A stretch of DNA of 64,000 nt. Origin: CAYNWT01 sp964450955. GTDB taxonomy: Bacteria; Planctomycetota; Planctomycetia; Planctomycetales; Planctomycetaceae. Position numbers and translations under genes: made by a program. Shown in pieces: positions 52,682 through 61,392 of the stretch (positions are counted from its first letter, which is position 1; each line of letters starts with the position of its first letter). The notes below the pieces were generated by a model. The model had not been told where the DNA came from. It saw only the letters and a program-made list of their open reading frames with translations, and did no database searches. The stretch is from positions 1 through 64,000 of the forward strand of contig CAYVFI010000028.1 in the NCBI GenBank assembly GCA_964450955.1, read 5' to 3'.

Positions 52682-54963
52682 GCCACGACCGCAATCTCCG
52701 TCAACAACTTTCGAATGTTGAACCCGCTGTCACGAAACTTTGCCACCAGCTTGTCCAAACGGTCCACTCCGTATGCCGCAACCGGCTGCTTCACAAAGTG
52801 CTGAAACGCGCGAGCGACAAATGCTCGCTGAGCATCCTCGCTGTTCGCAAGAAACTCGGCCAACTCCCGAGCGCCCGCAAACTCGACCGTCTCATCCTGC
52901 AACGTAGTGTACCGCCCGGATGAATCGATCGCCTTGCTAAGTTCCTTCTCTCGATATCGCCCGACTGCGTCGAAGTTCTCCAACGTAAAGCCCAGGCCGT
53001 TAATCTTCACATGACAACCCTGACAATTCTCAGGCTTGGTCTGCAATTCCACGCGTTGTCGAGTCGTCAAACCCGGGTGCAAATCCGCACTAAACGGAGT
53101 GAACGCTTCATTCGGCGGCCGCAACGCTCGCCCCAGCATATAGCGAATCAGGAATACGCCACGGTGTATCGGCGACGTCGAATCGTGGTACGCCAGACCG
53201 CTCATCAGATACGGATGCGTGACCAGACCGAACCGGCGAGAACCATCAGACACACTCCGCCTTAACCACGGCCCTTCCTCTTCGGCCGGCTTCCACGCAT
53301 CGCCATAAAACGCCCGCAGCTTCGGCGTCGTCATCGACCAATCCGCCAAAAACAACTCGCGGTAGTCGCTGTTGCCACTCCAAACGATCTCGTCAACAAA
53401 CGCATCCAAAGACTCACGCAGCTCTGCCACCATCGCCTTGTCGAACCCCGCATACAGCTCGGCGTCCTTCGACACATCTTCAAACTTACTTAGATTCAAC
53501 CACTCATGAATCAACTCACGCGTCTTGCCCCGAACCCGAAAGTCCCATGTCATCTGCTCAGCCATCTCACGAACCTGCTGCTCAGACTCCAACTGATTTC
53601 GCTCAACCAACTTCCGCAACGACTTGTCCGTCGGCAGCCCATCAAACAAAGTCAGCGCCAACCGGTTCGCCGCACGCTGTGACTTTGACCGATCAGAATC
53701 CAACAGCGGATACAAAAATCGAGGCGACTTCAGCGTCGCCAACAGCGATCGTTTAATCGCTTCCGCATCGTCTTCCGTCGCATCAACCTGCTTATCAACA
53801 TACAACGCGCGCAGTTCGTCGCTTAGTGGACCGCGAAAGGCCGACTCAACCAAAACCGCCAAAAACTCCCGCAGCCGCGCGCGTTTTTCGTTTGGCTTCT
53901 TGCGGTTCCGGCGATTGTAATCTGGCCACAGTTCATCAACCGCGGCCTGAGCGAACTCAACCGCAGCGGCGGTTGTTGATTCGTCCCACTGCGTGTCGAT
54001 TGCGATACCACGATCGTAACCGTAACTGCGATCGTCCGGCGGCAACCTGGCCTGCAAAGCAAACACGGCCGGTGGGTAAGTACGAACGATATTGCGAGCA
54101 GGAATAATCTGCTCAGCCCCCTGCGGCGGCACCCATGAAACCGAAATGTTCGCCGGCGGCTGCTTTGTCTTCCGCTTGCGTTGTTCAAAATAAATCTGCA
54201 TCAGGTACACGCGCCCCGCAGTCAAACTGATTGACCGACGGAACTCAGTCTTACCTCCGGACTGCACATGATTATTAATCAGTTCGCGTCCTGAACGACC
54301 AAACGTGCAAACAAACGCGCACGAACTCCGAATCACGATCTCGTAGCGGCCGGTGGTCTCAACCAGCAAACCGCCGGTCCAGGTAACGCGAAAATCCTTC
54401 GGATCAATTTCTTTACCGGGTCCATCGTCGCCGAAATCAAAATCGATCACCGAATCGACGCGTTCGAACTTCTTTTTCTTCTTCCGGTTCCGGTTCGAAT
54501 ACTCCGCGCTGAAGCCGCGATCAGCGGTGAACCACATCGCTTCATCATGTCGCGTGTAAAGATCCGCAAGACTTTGCCGCAACTGGTTGCCCGTCAACCG
54601 AGCCAACCCAATCCGCGGCGGCCGGTTCCGAATCCGAGCCGCCTCGCTATAGAACGAGTAATGCAAGTATCGCGACACCGCGGCCGCATCCTCACCAACA
54701 CACAAATCCGCTTCGCCTTCCGGCATCGTCTTCGTAATCAGCGCCGTGAGCTCGCCAACCGTCGCATCCCCGGTCAGCGGTTCCGCGTAAGCGTCCTTCA
54801 CCCCCTGCCCTGTGTCCCCATGACAACTCGCGCAGGTCGCTCGATAAATCTTCTCACCACGTTTGAAGACCTCCGCATCAGTCTCCTGTCCACGCAAACC
54901 TCCAACCGCGCAACAGTAAACGCAGAAGGCGAACAGCAGAGTTCGAACAGAACGCAAACGCAT
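52666..54963 (-). CDS. DUF1592/DUF1588 protein with cytochrome c motifs and PA14-like domain
   Basis: A 765-residue exported protein. A signal peptide (TLLFAFCVYCCAVGGLRG) precedes a cytochrome c domain with CASCH (Cys44-Cys47-His48). A short DUF1587-like region (RIGLARLTGNQLRQSLADLY) follows, then a PA14-like beta domain (about 165-290; FRVTWTGGLLVETTGRYEIV, ISVSWVPPQG). The rest carries the DUF1595/1592/1588/1585 series (RAANRLALTLFDGLPTDKSL, RGVFLIRYMLGRAL), a second heme site NCQGCHVKINGLGF and the final KPVAAYGVDRLDKLV. It is likely a di-heme electron-transfer protein of the cell surface or periplasm and partners the DUF1552 protein. Activity is unknown. Confidence 0.92.
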   Translation of the reverse strand: MRLRSVRTLLFAFCVYCCAVGGLRGQETDAEVFKRGEKIYRATCASCHGDTGQGVKDAYAEPLTGDATVGELTALITKTMPEGEADLCVGEDAAAVSRYLHYSFYSEAARIRNRPPRIGLARLTGNQLRQSLADLYTRHDEAMWFTADRGFSAEYSNRNRKKKKKFERVDSVIDFDFGDDGPGKEIDPKDFRVTWTGGLLVETTGRYEIVIRSSCAFVCTFGRSGRELINNHVQSGGKTEFRRSISLTAGRVYLMQIYFEQRKRKTKQPPANISVSWVPPQGAEQIIPARNIVRTYPPAVFALQARLPPDDRSYGYDRGIAIDTQWDESTTAAAVEFAQAAVDELWPDYNRRNRKKPNEKRARLREFLAVLVESAFRGPLSDELRALYVDKQVDATEDDAEAIKRSLLATLKSPRFLYPLLDSDRSKSQRAANRLALTLFDGLPTDKSLRKLVERNQLESEQQVREMAEQMTWDFRVRGKTRELIHEWLNLSKFEDVSKDAELYAGFDKAMVAELRESLDAFVDEIVWSGNSDYRELFLADWSMTTPKLRAFYGDAWKPAEEEGPWLRRSVSDGSRRFGLVTHPYLMSGLAYHDSTSPIHRGVFLIRYMLGRALRPPNEAFTPFSADLHPGLTTRQRVELQTKPENCQGCHVKINGLGFTLENFDAVGRYREKELSKAIDSSGRYTTLQDETVEFAGARELAEFLANSEDAQRAFVARAFQHFVKQPVAAYGVDRLDKLVAKFRDSGFNIRKLLTEIAVVAATQD

Positions 54964-55147
54964 CGTTCGGGCATTTCACGAAATAACACAGGCGGGCAGC
55001 AGGCCACGGGATGGGTCTGCTGGAAAATGGAGGGCTACGTATTGTAGAGTCGATACCATGCATGGCCAAGCAGGATCTTTGCCCACGTTTGTAGACGGCT
55101 TGGTGGCGGTCTTGCCCCAGAAACACGCGGCGGCCTTCGCTGTTTCG

Positions 55148-55280
55148 TACTTGTGGCCTCCGAGCCCCAAGCCCGCGCGACAGTGTTCGCGCTGGCGTTT
55201 CGCAAGCCGCCTCGACCGTTAGTCCATGCCTTGCGAACCGACAACGCGTTAGAACCTTGGGGCTCGGAGGCCCGCAAGTA
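55148..55280. repeat. long inverted repeat with nested stem (element E)
   Basis: Arms 55148-55171 and 55256-55280 share CCTCCGAGCCCCAAG and its complement; about 23 of 25 positions pair. A second stem nests inside (TTCGCAAG near 55199 with CTTGCGAA near 55230). The whole could extrude as a cruciform. It lies about 185 bases before the DUF1592 gene start. Confidence 0.75.
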
Positions 55281-55773
55281 CAGACTGCCTCCACCTGGCT
55301 CACTGTGACTCGTTCTTACTCGCCCGAAAGAAAGCGACAAAGACGCTCCAGGATTTAGCTCACGAGTGCCCCAGTTCCTATCGGTAAGCTCCCTTCATCA
55401 ACCGAAAAGTGACTCCGGAACGCAATACCTCCGTACCCCTGCGATCCCCTCCCCACACGCCAACCTTAAATCAACATGAACGTGTTCACTAAGCGTTCGC
55501 GGTTGGTGCCGCATGTTGCACATGAGCACCGTCTTAACTGCGGCAGAATTTTCCACTGTTCAGCACAATGCAACGATCGTTTTTCATCGCGTGAAAACGA
55601 ACTGATGCTGCGATTTTCCGATGGAACACGCGGCGCGTTTTTCGTTTCACATATTGGGTAACAAAGACCGCTCAACTTTGTCACGGGGGTTGGTTGCAAC
55701 CAATTCCACCATTGATGCGTTCTGCATCAACGCGTCGAACGCCCGACGGACGCAAAGTTTCACGTGTGCCAAC

Positions 55774-55801
55774 TGCGCCAACTCTGTGTGCAGTTGGCGC
55801 A
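55774..55801 (+). promoter_or_regulatory. perfect hairpin just before the peroxidase ribosome site
   Basis: Arms TGCGCCAACT (55774-55783) and AGTTGGCGCA (55792-55801) are exact complements around an 8-base loop. The Shine-Dalgarno GGAG is at 55809-55812 and the ATG at 55822. A 3-codon frame (ATGCGATGTTGA) overlaps that ATG. Together these could regulate translation of the peroxidase gene; this is inference. Confidence 0.55.
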
Positions 55802-55821
55802 CCTAACTGGAGACCAATGCG

Positions 55822-58230
55822 ATGTTGAAAAGACGAAAACGACAACAGCACACAAGCGCTGCACGACTTGTTGAGACGGTAGAACCGCGCGTTCTGCTTT
55901 CAGGGACCAACGGTGAAGTCGCGTCCATCGATGGCTCTGGAAACAACCTTGAAAACGAAGACTGGGGTAGCACCCATGTCGATCTCGAACGACTTGTGTC
56001 GGTCGAATATGAAGATGGAGTCTCGTCGCTCGCCGGAGCAGACAGACCCAGCGCACGTGAAATCAGTAACGGCATCGCGGCCGTGGACGAGTTCCAGGAG
56101 AACGACCGATATCTGACGGATGTCCTGTGGGTCTGGGGACAGTTTATTGATCACGACCTGGACCTGTCGGAAGGGGGAACCGGTGGCGAGGCAAACATCG
56201 CTGTTCCTGCCGGCGATCCGTGGTTCGATCCGTTCGGAACCGGTACAGCCGAGATCGGGTTCACTCGAACCGGTGGCGAACTGGATGCCGACGGAGTCCT
56301 GCAACAGGTCAACGACATCACTGCGTTCCTTGATGGTTCGGTCGTTTACGGTTCTGACCAGGAACGCGCCGATGGTCTGCGAACCTTCGAAGGTGGTCTG
56401 CTGGCGACCAGTGACGGCGACTTGCTGCCGTACAATGTCGATGGCCACGAAAACGCTGGCGGTACCGGCGACACGCTGTTCCTGGCCGGTGATGTTCGAG
56501 CCAACGAGAACATCGCTCTGGCTTCGATGCACACCGTTTGGGTTCGCGAACACAATCGCATCGCGACCGAAATGGCAAAAGAGGATCCCAGCCTGTCTGA
56601 TGAGGAACTGTACCAGGGCGCTCGAGCAATCGTGCGAGCCGAATTGCAGTCGATCACCTACAACGAGTACCTGCCGGCACTGTTGGGAACCGACGCCATT
56701 TCGCAGTACGACGGCTACGATTCTGATGTGAATCCAAACATCAGTAACCTGTTCTCCACGGCGGCTTACCGATTCGGCCACACGTTGTTGTCGCCGGAAC
56801 TGCTGCGTCTGGATGCCGATGGCAACGAAGCCGACGAAGGCCACATCGCGTTGCAGTCCGCGTTCTTCCGGCCCGACGAACTGGCGACCAACGGCATCGA
56901 TTCCATTCTGCGGGGAGCGACCGTCCAGGTGGCTCAGGAACTGGACAACGAAGTTGTTGACGACGTCCGTAACTTCCTGTTCGGCCCACCCGGGGCAGGC
57001 GGCTTTGATCTGGTTTCGCTCAACATTCAGCGTGGTCGTGATCATGGACTGGCCGATTACAACCAGGCCCGAATCGATCTGGGACTCGAAGCGGTTCAGA
57101 GCTTCAGCGACATCACTTCCGATCCGGAAGTTGCCGCTCAGTTGGAACAGCTGTATGGAACCGTCGACAACATCGACGTTTGGGTTGGAGGACTTGCCGA
57201 AGACCACCTGCCCGGTTCGTCCATGGGAGAGACGTTCACAACGGTTCTGGTCGATCAGTTCGAACGCCTGCGTGACGGCGATCGGTTCTGGTACGAAAAC
57301 ATCATGAGCGATCGTGAAATCGAAGAAATCGAAAGTACGACGCTGGCAGATGTCATCCAGCGCAATACGGACATTGAAGGATTGCAGGACAACGTGTTCT
57401 TCGCTCCGTCCGTGCTGCATGTTGAAGTCGCCGATACGGATACCGGCAACGTCACAATTCGAGAGAAGCGTGGGACCATTGAAGTTGTTAATGATCGAAC
57501 CAGCCGTGTCATCGCGTCTATGTCTGCTGACGAAGTCCAGCGTGTCGTCGTCATCGGTGACTCGGAGCAAGGCGAACGGTTCACCGTCTCGGCAATTGAC
57601 GCTGCGTCTTTGCCGGGCGGGATCGTCACCAGTTTCGGAACCGGTTCCAACGACAGGCTTCGTGTGATTGGTGAGAACTCAGCTGACACGATCCTGATTG
57701 ACGACACAGCAGTCGATTTCAACGGATTGACTGTGCAGCACTTCGGGAGTGAATTCCTCGTCGTCAAAGCAGGCCGCGGCAACGATACAGTCACGGTCGC
57801 CGACGATGCAGAAATCCCCGTCCAACTTTACGGAGGTCGTGGCGCCGACAGCCTGACTGGCGGCAGCGGTGACGACTTCATCAGAGGCCAGGGAGGCAGT
57901 GACTACATCGATGGCGGCTCTGGCCACGACCAACTGTTCGGTATGAATGGCAAGGATGAAATCTACGGACGCAGCGGTCGTGACCTCCTGTCTGGCGGCA
58001 ACGGAAGTGACCGGCTGGTGGGTGGCGGTTCTGCCGACAACCTGAATGGCGGTCGCGGCGCCGACCAACTTCACGGCGGAAGCGGTTCCAACTGGTTCGC
58101 GCTGGATGCCGGTGATGGTGACATGATCAACGACTTCGATGTGGACGACATTCGTGACGCCATGCAACTGCCTCGTCAGGTCTACGACGCTGTCTTCACT
58201 AACAAGTTCCTGAAAGAACTCTTCAGCTAA
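55822..58230 (+). CDS. animal-type heme peroxidase with RTX calcium repeats
   Basis: An 802-residue secreted peroxidase. The N-terminus lacks a classical signal peptide and carries RLVETVEPRVLLSG (16-28), the motif found at the start of large planctomycete surface proteins. The peroxidase domain (about 60-550) shows the distal site VWGQFIDHDLDLSE (His111), catalytic Arg242 in TVWVREHNRIA, and proximal His320 in AYRFGHTLLS, all as in the cyclooxygenase/peroxidasin superfamily. Residues about 690-780 are RTX repeats (GGRGADSLTGGSGDDFI, GGSGHDQLFGMNGKDEI) that bind Ca2+ and often mark type I secretion. It likely oxidises halides or organics with H2O2 outside the cell. Upstream hairpin and GGAG give the start. 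Confidence 0.93.
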   Translation: MLKRRKRQQHTSAARLVETVEPRVLLSGTNGEVASIDGSGNNLENEDWGSTHVDLERLVSVEYEDGVSSLAGADRPSAREISNGIAAVDEFQENDRYLTDVLWVWGQFIDHDLDLSEGGTGGEANIAVPAGDPWFDPFGTGTAEIGFTRTGGELDADGVLQQVNDITAFLDGSVVYGSDQERADGLRTFEGGLLATSDGDLLPYNVDGHENAGGTGDTLFLAGDVRANENIALASMHTVWVREHNRIATEMAKEDPSLSDEELYQGARAIVRAELQSITYNEYLPALLGTDAISQYDGYDSDVNPNISNLFSTAAYRFGHTLLSPELLRLDADGNEADEGHIALQSAFFRPDELATNGIDSILRGATVQVAQELDNEVVDDVRNFLFGPPGAGGFDLVSLNIQRGRDHGLADYNQARIDLGLEAVQSFSDITSDPEVAAQLEQLYGTVDNIDVWVGGLAEDHLPGSSMGETFTTVLVDQFERLRDGDRFWYENIMSDREIEEIESTTLADVIQRNTDIEGLQDNVFFAPSVLHVEVADTDTGNVTIREKRGTIEVVNDRTSRVIASMSADEVQRVVVIGDSEQGERFTVSAIDAASLPGGIVTSFGTGSNDRLRVIGENSADTILIDDTAVDFNGLTVQHFGSEFLVVKAGRGNDTVTVADDAEIPVQLYGGRGADSLTGGSGDDFIRGQGGSDYIDGGSGHDQLFGMNGKDEIYGRSGRDLLSGGNGSDRLVGGGSADNLNGGRGADQLHGGSGSNWFALDAGDGDMINDFDVDDIRDAMQLPRQVYDAVFTNKFLKELFS

Positions 58231-58460
58231 CCGCTTCGGAATTCTGATTCCACGAACTTGTCGCTTGGAAGCCATGCCTGGGATCAGGGTAGGCAGACTC
58301 ACACCTATTGCTGGCGTATCGACTTGTGAAAACTCACGAACCAGAGCTCTTGCCTGACCACGGTGGTTGGGTGAGGGCTACTGGGGTTCCACGACCCAGG
58401 GTGCACGCAGTTCATGCGCGCGAACCAGCTTCTGCGATTCACCGATGTCACAACATGAAC

Positions 58461-58487
58461 TTGATGCCGATCGAAGACGTCTATAAT
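58461..58487 (+). promoter_or_regulatory. sigma-70-type promoter for RNA candidate
   Basis: TTGATG (58461-58466) and a consensus TATAAT (58482-58487) are separated by 15 bases. The -10 box is perfect and the spacer slightly short. Transcription would begin near 58494. Confidence 0.55.
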
Positions 58488-58493
58488 AAAAAT

Positions 58494-58645
58494 TAGTGGA
58501 AAACGTCACGGACCGAACTCGCCCTGTTGCCGATGTGCTTCGGGACGTACAACTTAATTCTTAGACCGGAAACGCGGTCCGGGAGCACTCGGGGTTCCGG
58601 ATCGAACCGGTCGGAGTCCCCGCTCGCATGAGCGGGGACTTTTTT
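58494..58645 (+). ncRNA. candidate structured small RNA or leader RNA
   Basis: About 150 bases from the promoter to the terminator. Stems seen by eye: GUUG...CAAC enclosing AUGU...ACGU (about 58526-58554), GACCG-GAAACG-CGGUC (about 58564-58579), and ACUC..GGUUC-CGGAUC-GAACC..GAGU (about 58587-58617). GAGU overlaps the terminator arm, which would allow attenuator switching. There is no open frame over 30 codons with a ribosome site. It does not match the SRP, tmRNA or RNase P motifs I can recognise. It could be a free sRNA or a regulatory leader for the VOC gene at 58789. Confidence 0.5.
58615..58645 (+). terminator. strong Rho-independent terminator
   Basis: An 11-bp perfect stem (AGTCCCCGCTC / GAGCGGGGACT) around GCAT is followed directly by T6. 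It is the best intrinsic terminator in the window. Confidence 0.9.
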
Positions 58646-58788
58646 AATGCGCTGCGAAAATTACCACATTCGCGTTAACCATCGTTCACCCGCGGCACCT
58701 ATTTTATTCTTAGTCGCAATCGCTAAGCTCATTCCGGCGAAAGCCAGCGCCCGGCAACTTCAAAACTTCAGACCATCGAGGCCGTAGC

Positions 58789-59220
58789 ATGATCACTCCG
58801 TTTCACCTTGCGTTTCAGGTACGCGACATCGCTGAAGCGCGCGAGTTCTATGGAACCAAAATGGGACTGCCCGAAGGTCGCAGTGATGAGAAGTGGATCG
58901 ACTTTAACTTGTTCGGTCACCAAATTGTTGTCCACCTGAATCCAGAACTGGGCCCAACCGGTCGCGTTTCAAACTACTGCAACCCGGTTGACGATCACGC
59001 CGTTCCGGTTCCCCACTTCGGAGTTGTCCTGGAAGTCAAGGACTGGAAACAACTGTCTGAACGTGTTCGCACGTTTGTAGACAAATTCATCATCGAACCG
59101 TACGTCCGGTTCGAAGGAGAACCTGGCGAGCAGTACACAATGTTCTTTGAAGACCCCAGCGGCAACGCGTTAGAATTCAAAGCGTTCGCCAACATCGAAG
59201 CAGAACTGTTCGCGACCTAA
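58789..59220 (+). CDS. VOC family (glyoxalase/dioxygenase-fold) protein
   Basis: A 143-residue single VOC module pair. The start FHLAFQVRDIAEAREFYGTKMG and the later FEDPSGNALEFKAF are the two beta-alpha-beta-beta-beta halves. Metal-site candidates are His4-like in PFHLAF, His43/His46 in FGHQIVVHLN and Glu in ALEFKAF. Fold members include glyoxalase I, extradiol dioxygenases and resistance proteins; which activity applies cannot be told. GAGG lies 7 bases before the ATG. The structured RNA candidate and terminator lie just upstream and might control it. Confidence 0.88.
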   Translation: MITPFHLAFQVRDIAEAREFYGTKMGLPEGRSDEKWIDFNLFGHQIVVHLNPELGPTGRVSNYCNPVDDHAVPVPHFGVVLEVKDWKQLSERVRTFVDKFIIEPYVRFEGEPGEQYTMFFEDPSGNALEFKAFANIEAELFAT

Positions 59221-59250
59221 GCGGCTTCTGCCCGACTCGGGATAGATACG

Positions 59251-60252
59251 TTGGCAGACACCGAGACAAACCGAATCTACCTCAGTGATGCCGCAGTCCA
59301 GCGTCTGGTGGAACTGGGTATGCCCATGGAGATTGCGAGGTCTGTCCAGGTCTCGCCAGGACTTTCCCGCCGAGCGAAAGTCGGAACCGGGCTGCTAACA
59401 CTAGTGATCATGCTGGTGTTCATCCCATCCTTGATCGTCCTGTACATGGCGATATGCGATCCGGCAGTTTGGGTCGCACTCGGACTGATCCCCGCGGACA
59501 CCATCGCTGTCGACGTCGAACAGTTTAGCGTCGGGCTGGCAATCTTCGTGGCAATTGCAGCGACCGGGGTCACGACAGGGCTGCTTGCGTCGCTCAACAA
59601 AGATCTGGCAATTTGTTCGGCGATCACGGCAATCCAACAGTACTCCTCCAGAGCATCCCGCTCCATGGCCATCCTTCCCGGCCGCGCGATCAGGAACATC
59701 TCACCGGATCTGTCACGTGACGACTATCTGGCCGCCTACCCACGTGCGGAAAGTGGATTTGCATTCCGGCTAATGCTGGGGCTGGTAGTCATCAGCGTGG
59801 CGTTCATGCTTTGGGACGCTCACAGTGCCACATGCGCGACGCCGCAGTGGCTTAGAGTTGGCAGTCGATTTGGGTTCTCGCGTTCCGTGGATTGGGACGC
59901 GATAGAACGCGTGGCAACGGGCTGCTACCTAAGCGGCAATGGAACCGTCATCAAGAAGAACTACAAGTTGTACCACTCGGCCGGCGAAGTGAACGACTTT
60001 GGCGATGCAAAACTGACACGTCTGGCACAGCTTGACGAACTTGTCCGAAAGGCAAACGTTGCCTGGGAGGTCGCCCGGTTTGATGGCGGCAAGTTCGCTG
60101 GTCGCGCACAATGGAACCTGGATGCGTTCGAACAAGTCAGGGAGAACTTGTCCGCCGACGACTGGTCAACATTTACCCGCGTCTTCCGCCTTCGCGAATG
60201 GGCCGACACCAACCGCCCACGACACGAGAAGCGACAACAAAAGAATCACTAA
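59251..60252 (+). CDS. hypothetical membrane protein
   Basis: A 333-residue protein starting with TTG at 59251; an ATG at 59320 is an alternative. Residues about 50-75 (VGTGLLTLVIMLVFIPSLIV) and 95-115 (FSVGLAIFVAIAATGVTTGLL) are membrane segments, with a third near 172-190 (RLMLGLVVISVAFMLWDA). The rest is soluble, probably periplasmic or cytosolic helical. No family was recognised. The start follows the VOC stop by 30 bases and the next gene starts directly after its stop (TAAATG), so VOC, this gene and the sialidase-like gene may form one operon. Confidence 0.75.
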   Translation: MADTETNRIYLSDAAVQRLVELGMPMEIARSVQVSPGLSRRAKVGTGLLTLVIMLVFIPSLIVLYMAICDPAVWVALGLIPADTIAVDVEQFSVGLAIFVAIAATGVTTGLLASLNKDLAICSAITAIQQYSSRASRSMAILPGRAIRNISPDLSRDDYLAAYPRAESGFAFRLMLGLVVISVAFMLWDAHSATCATPQWLRVGSRFGFSRSVDWDAIERVATGCYLSGNGTVIKKNYKLYHSAGEVNDFGDAKLTRLAQLDELVRKANVAWEVARFDGGKFAGRAQWNLDAFEQVRENLSADDWSTFTRVFRLREWADTNRPRHEKRQQKNH

Positions 60253-61281
60253 ATGGGGTGTAGCATGTTCGGAACGAGGAACCAAACCGCCCTGGCAACA
60301 TTGGTAAATGCTGCCGTGTTGCTGTTCGCTCTGCCGTACTCGCTGCCAGCACAAGACGCCGCGACCAAACCGGTTCTGCATAGCGCGAAGAAAATCTGGG
60401 ACGCCGCACCGCACAACGCATTCACAGATTTGGTTCGACACAACGATCGTTGGTACTGCGTGTTCCGGGAAGGCAAAAGGCATGTCTCGCCCGATGGAGC
60501 TCTGCGAATCATCACGTCTGAACAGGGAACCGAATGGACCTCCGCGGCGTTGATTACGTCTGCAACTTCAGACCTGCGGGATGCGAAGATTACAGTCACG
60601 CCAAAGGGGCAGCTAATGCTGTCCGGAGCCGAGGCGGTTCCTAACGCTGACTACACCCACCAATCGTTGACGTGGTTCTCATGGGACGGCCTGCACTGGA
60701 CGGACTCGAATCGCGTGGCGGACCAGGACGTCTGGCTATGGCGAACAATCTGGGCGCCCAACAAATTGGCCTACGGATTCGGCTACCTCACCAACAACAA
60801 GCGCGGCCTGCGTTTCTATAAAAGCGACAACGGCAGAAAGTATGAGACGCTGATTGAAAACGTCGGGGGACTCGGTACCTACCCAAACGAAACCGATATG
60901 GTGTTTCTCAGGGATGGAACCGCGTACTGCCTGCTGCGACAAGACGGCGAACCCAACCACGGACTCATCGGAACATCGAAACCACCATATCGGAACTGGA
61001 CATGGAAAGACCTTGGCGTCCGTATCGGTGGACCCGCGATGATACGGCTGCCCAACGGACGCTACTTCGCAACAGTCCGACTTTACGACGCACCGGTTCG
61101 GACCTCGCTGTGCGAAGTCGATCCGGAAAACGCAAAACTGACCGAGGTTCTAAAACTCCCATCCGGCGGCGACACCAGTTACGCCGGTATGGTGTGGCAC
61201 AAGAACCAGCTGTGGATCAGTTACTACTCGTCACACGAAAAGAAGACATGTATCTACCTGGCGCGAGTTGGGTTTGAATAG
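60253..61281 (+). CDS. sialidase-like (BNR/Asp-box) exported protein
   Basis: A 342-residue exported protein; the ATG at 60265 (MFGTRNQTALATLVNAAVLLF) is a likely alternative start because GGGGTG precedes it. A signal peptide ends near SLPAQ. The body resembles a six-bladed exo-alpha-sialidase-type propeller: FTDLVRHNDRWYCVFREGKR, SPDGALRIITSEQGTEWTSA, FYKSDNGRKYETLIENVGGL, GGPAMIRLPNGRYFATVR and YAGMVWHKNQLWISYYSSHE. The Arg and Asp-box-like strands fit the superfamily, but true sialidase activity is not assured. The stop is 30 bases before element A copy 3, and CotH protein 2 converges on it. Confidence 0.82.
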   Translation: MGCSMFGTRNQTALATLVNAAVLLFALPYSLPAQDAATKPVLHSAKKIWDAAPHNAFTDLVRHNDRWYCVFREGKRHVSPDGALRIITSEQGTEWTSAALITSATSDLRDAKITVTPKGQLMLSGAEAVPNADYTHQSLTWFSWDGLHWTDSNRVADQDVWLWRTIWAPNKLAYGFGYLTNNKRGLRFYKSDNGRKYETLIENVGGLGTYPNETDMVFLRDGTAYCLLRQDGEPNHGLIGTSKPPYRNWTWKDLGVRIGGPAMIRLPNGRYFATVRLYDAPVRTSLCEVDPENAKLTEVLKLPSGGDTSYAGMVWHKNQLWISYYSSHEKKTCIYLARVGFE

Positions 61282-61310
61282 GCGGGGCGGAGTGGTCGAG
61301 ACCAACTGAC

Positions 61311-61388
61311 AACGTCGCCGAACACGATGTTCGGCGACGTTGAACAGCTTAAGTTGTTCGCGGACCGGAGTCGGAGACTCCGGCGACA
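61311..61388. repeat. double-palindrome element A, copy 3
   Basis: A perfect palindrome with 14-base arms (AACGTCGCCGAACA-CGA-TGTTCGGCGACGTT) spans 61311-61341. A second, CCGGAGTCGGAGACTCCGG, lies at 61365-61383, followed by CGAC. The spacer adds a GAACA/TGTTC pair. Same design as 8576 and 32840 but with different outer bases. It lies between convergent genes. Confidence 0.8.
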
Positions 61389-61392
61389 CTCG

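Larger units (their letters stand above)
54964..55821. other. long intergenic region between divergent secreted proteins
   Basis: About 858 bases holding both promoters, element E at 55148-55280 and a perfect hairpin at 55774-55801 (separate entries). Short open frames on both strands in 55466-55806 are mutual shadows with no family resemblance. No RNA gene was recognised. Confidence 0.5.
58231..58788. other. intergenic region holding a small RNA candidate
   Basis: About 558 bases between the peroxidase and a VOC gene. The first part (58231-58455) contains no recognised feature beyond small hairpins. The second holds a promoter, a structured region and a strong terminator (separate entries). 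The last 140 bases before 58789 should hold the VOC gene promoter and its GAGG site. Confidence 0.5.

Noticed and set aside
55900..57570. 556-codon open frame antisense to the heme peroxidase
   Set aside because: The sense frame has clear peroxidase and RTX motifs. The antisense frame is a codon-bias shadow with no family resemblance.
58560..58640. tRNA-like or tmRNA-like 3' segment (GGTTC...GAACC stem)
   Set aside because: No acceptor stem, anticodon arm or CCA could be assembled on either strand; it fits better as part of the RNA candidate and terminator.
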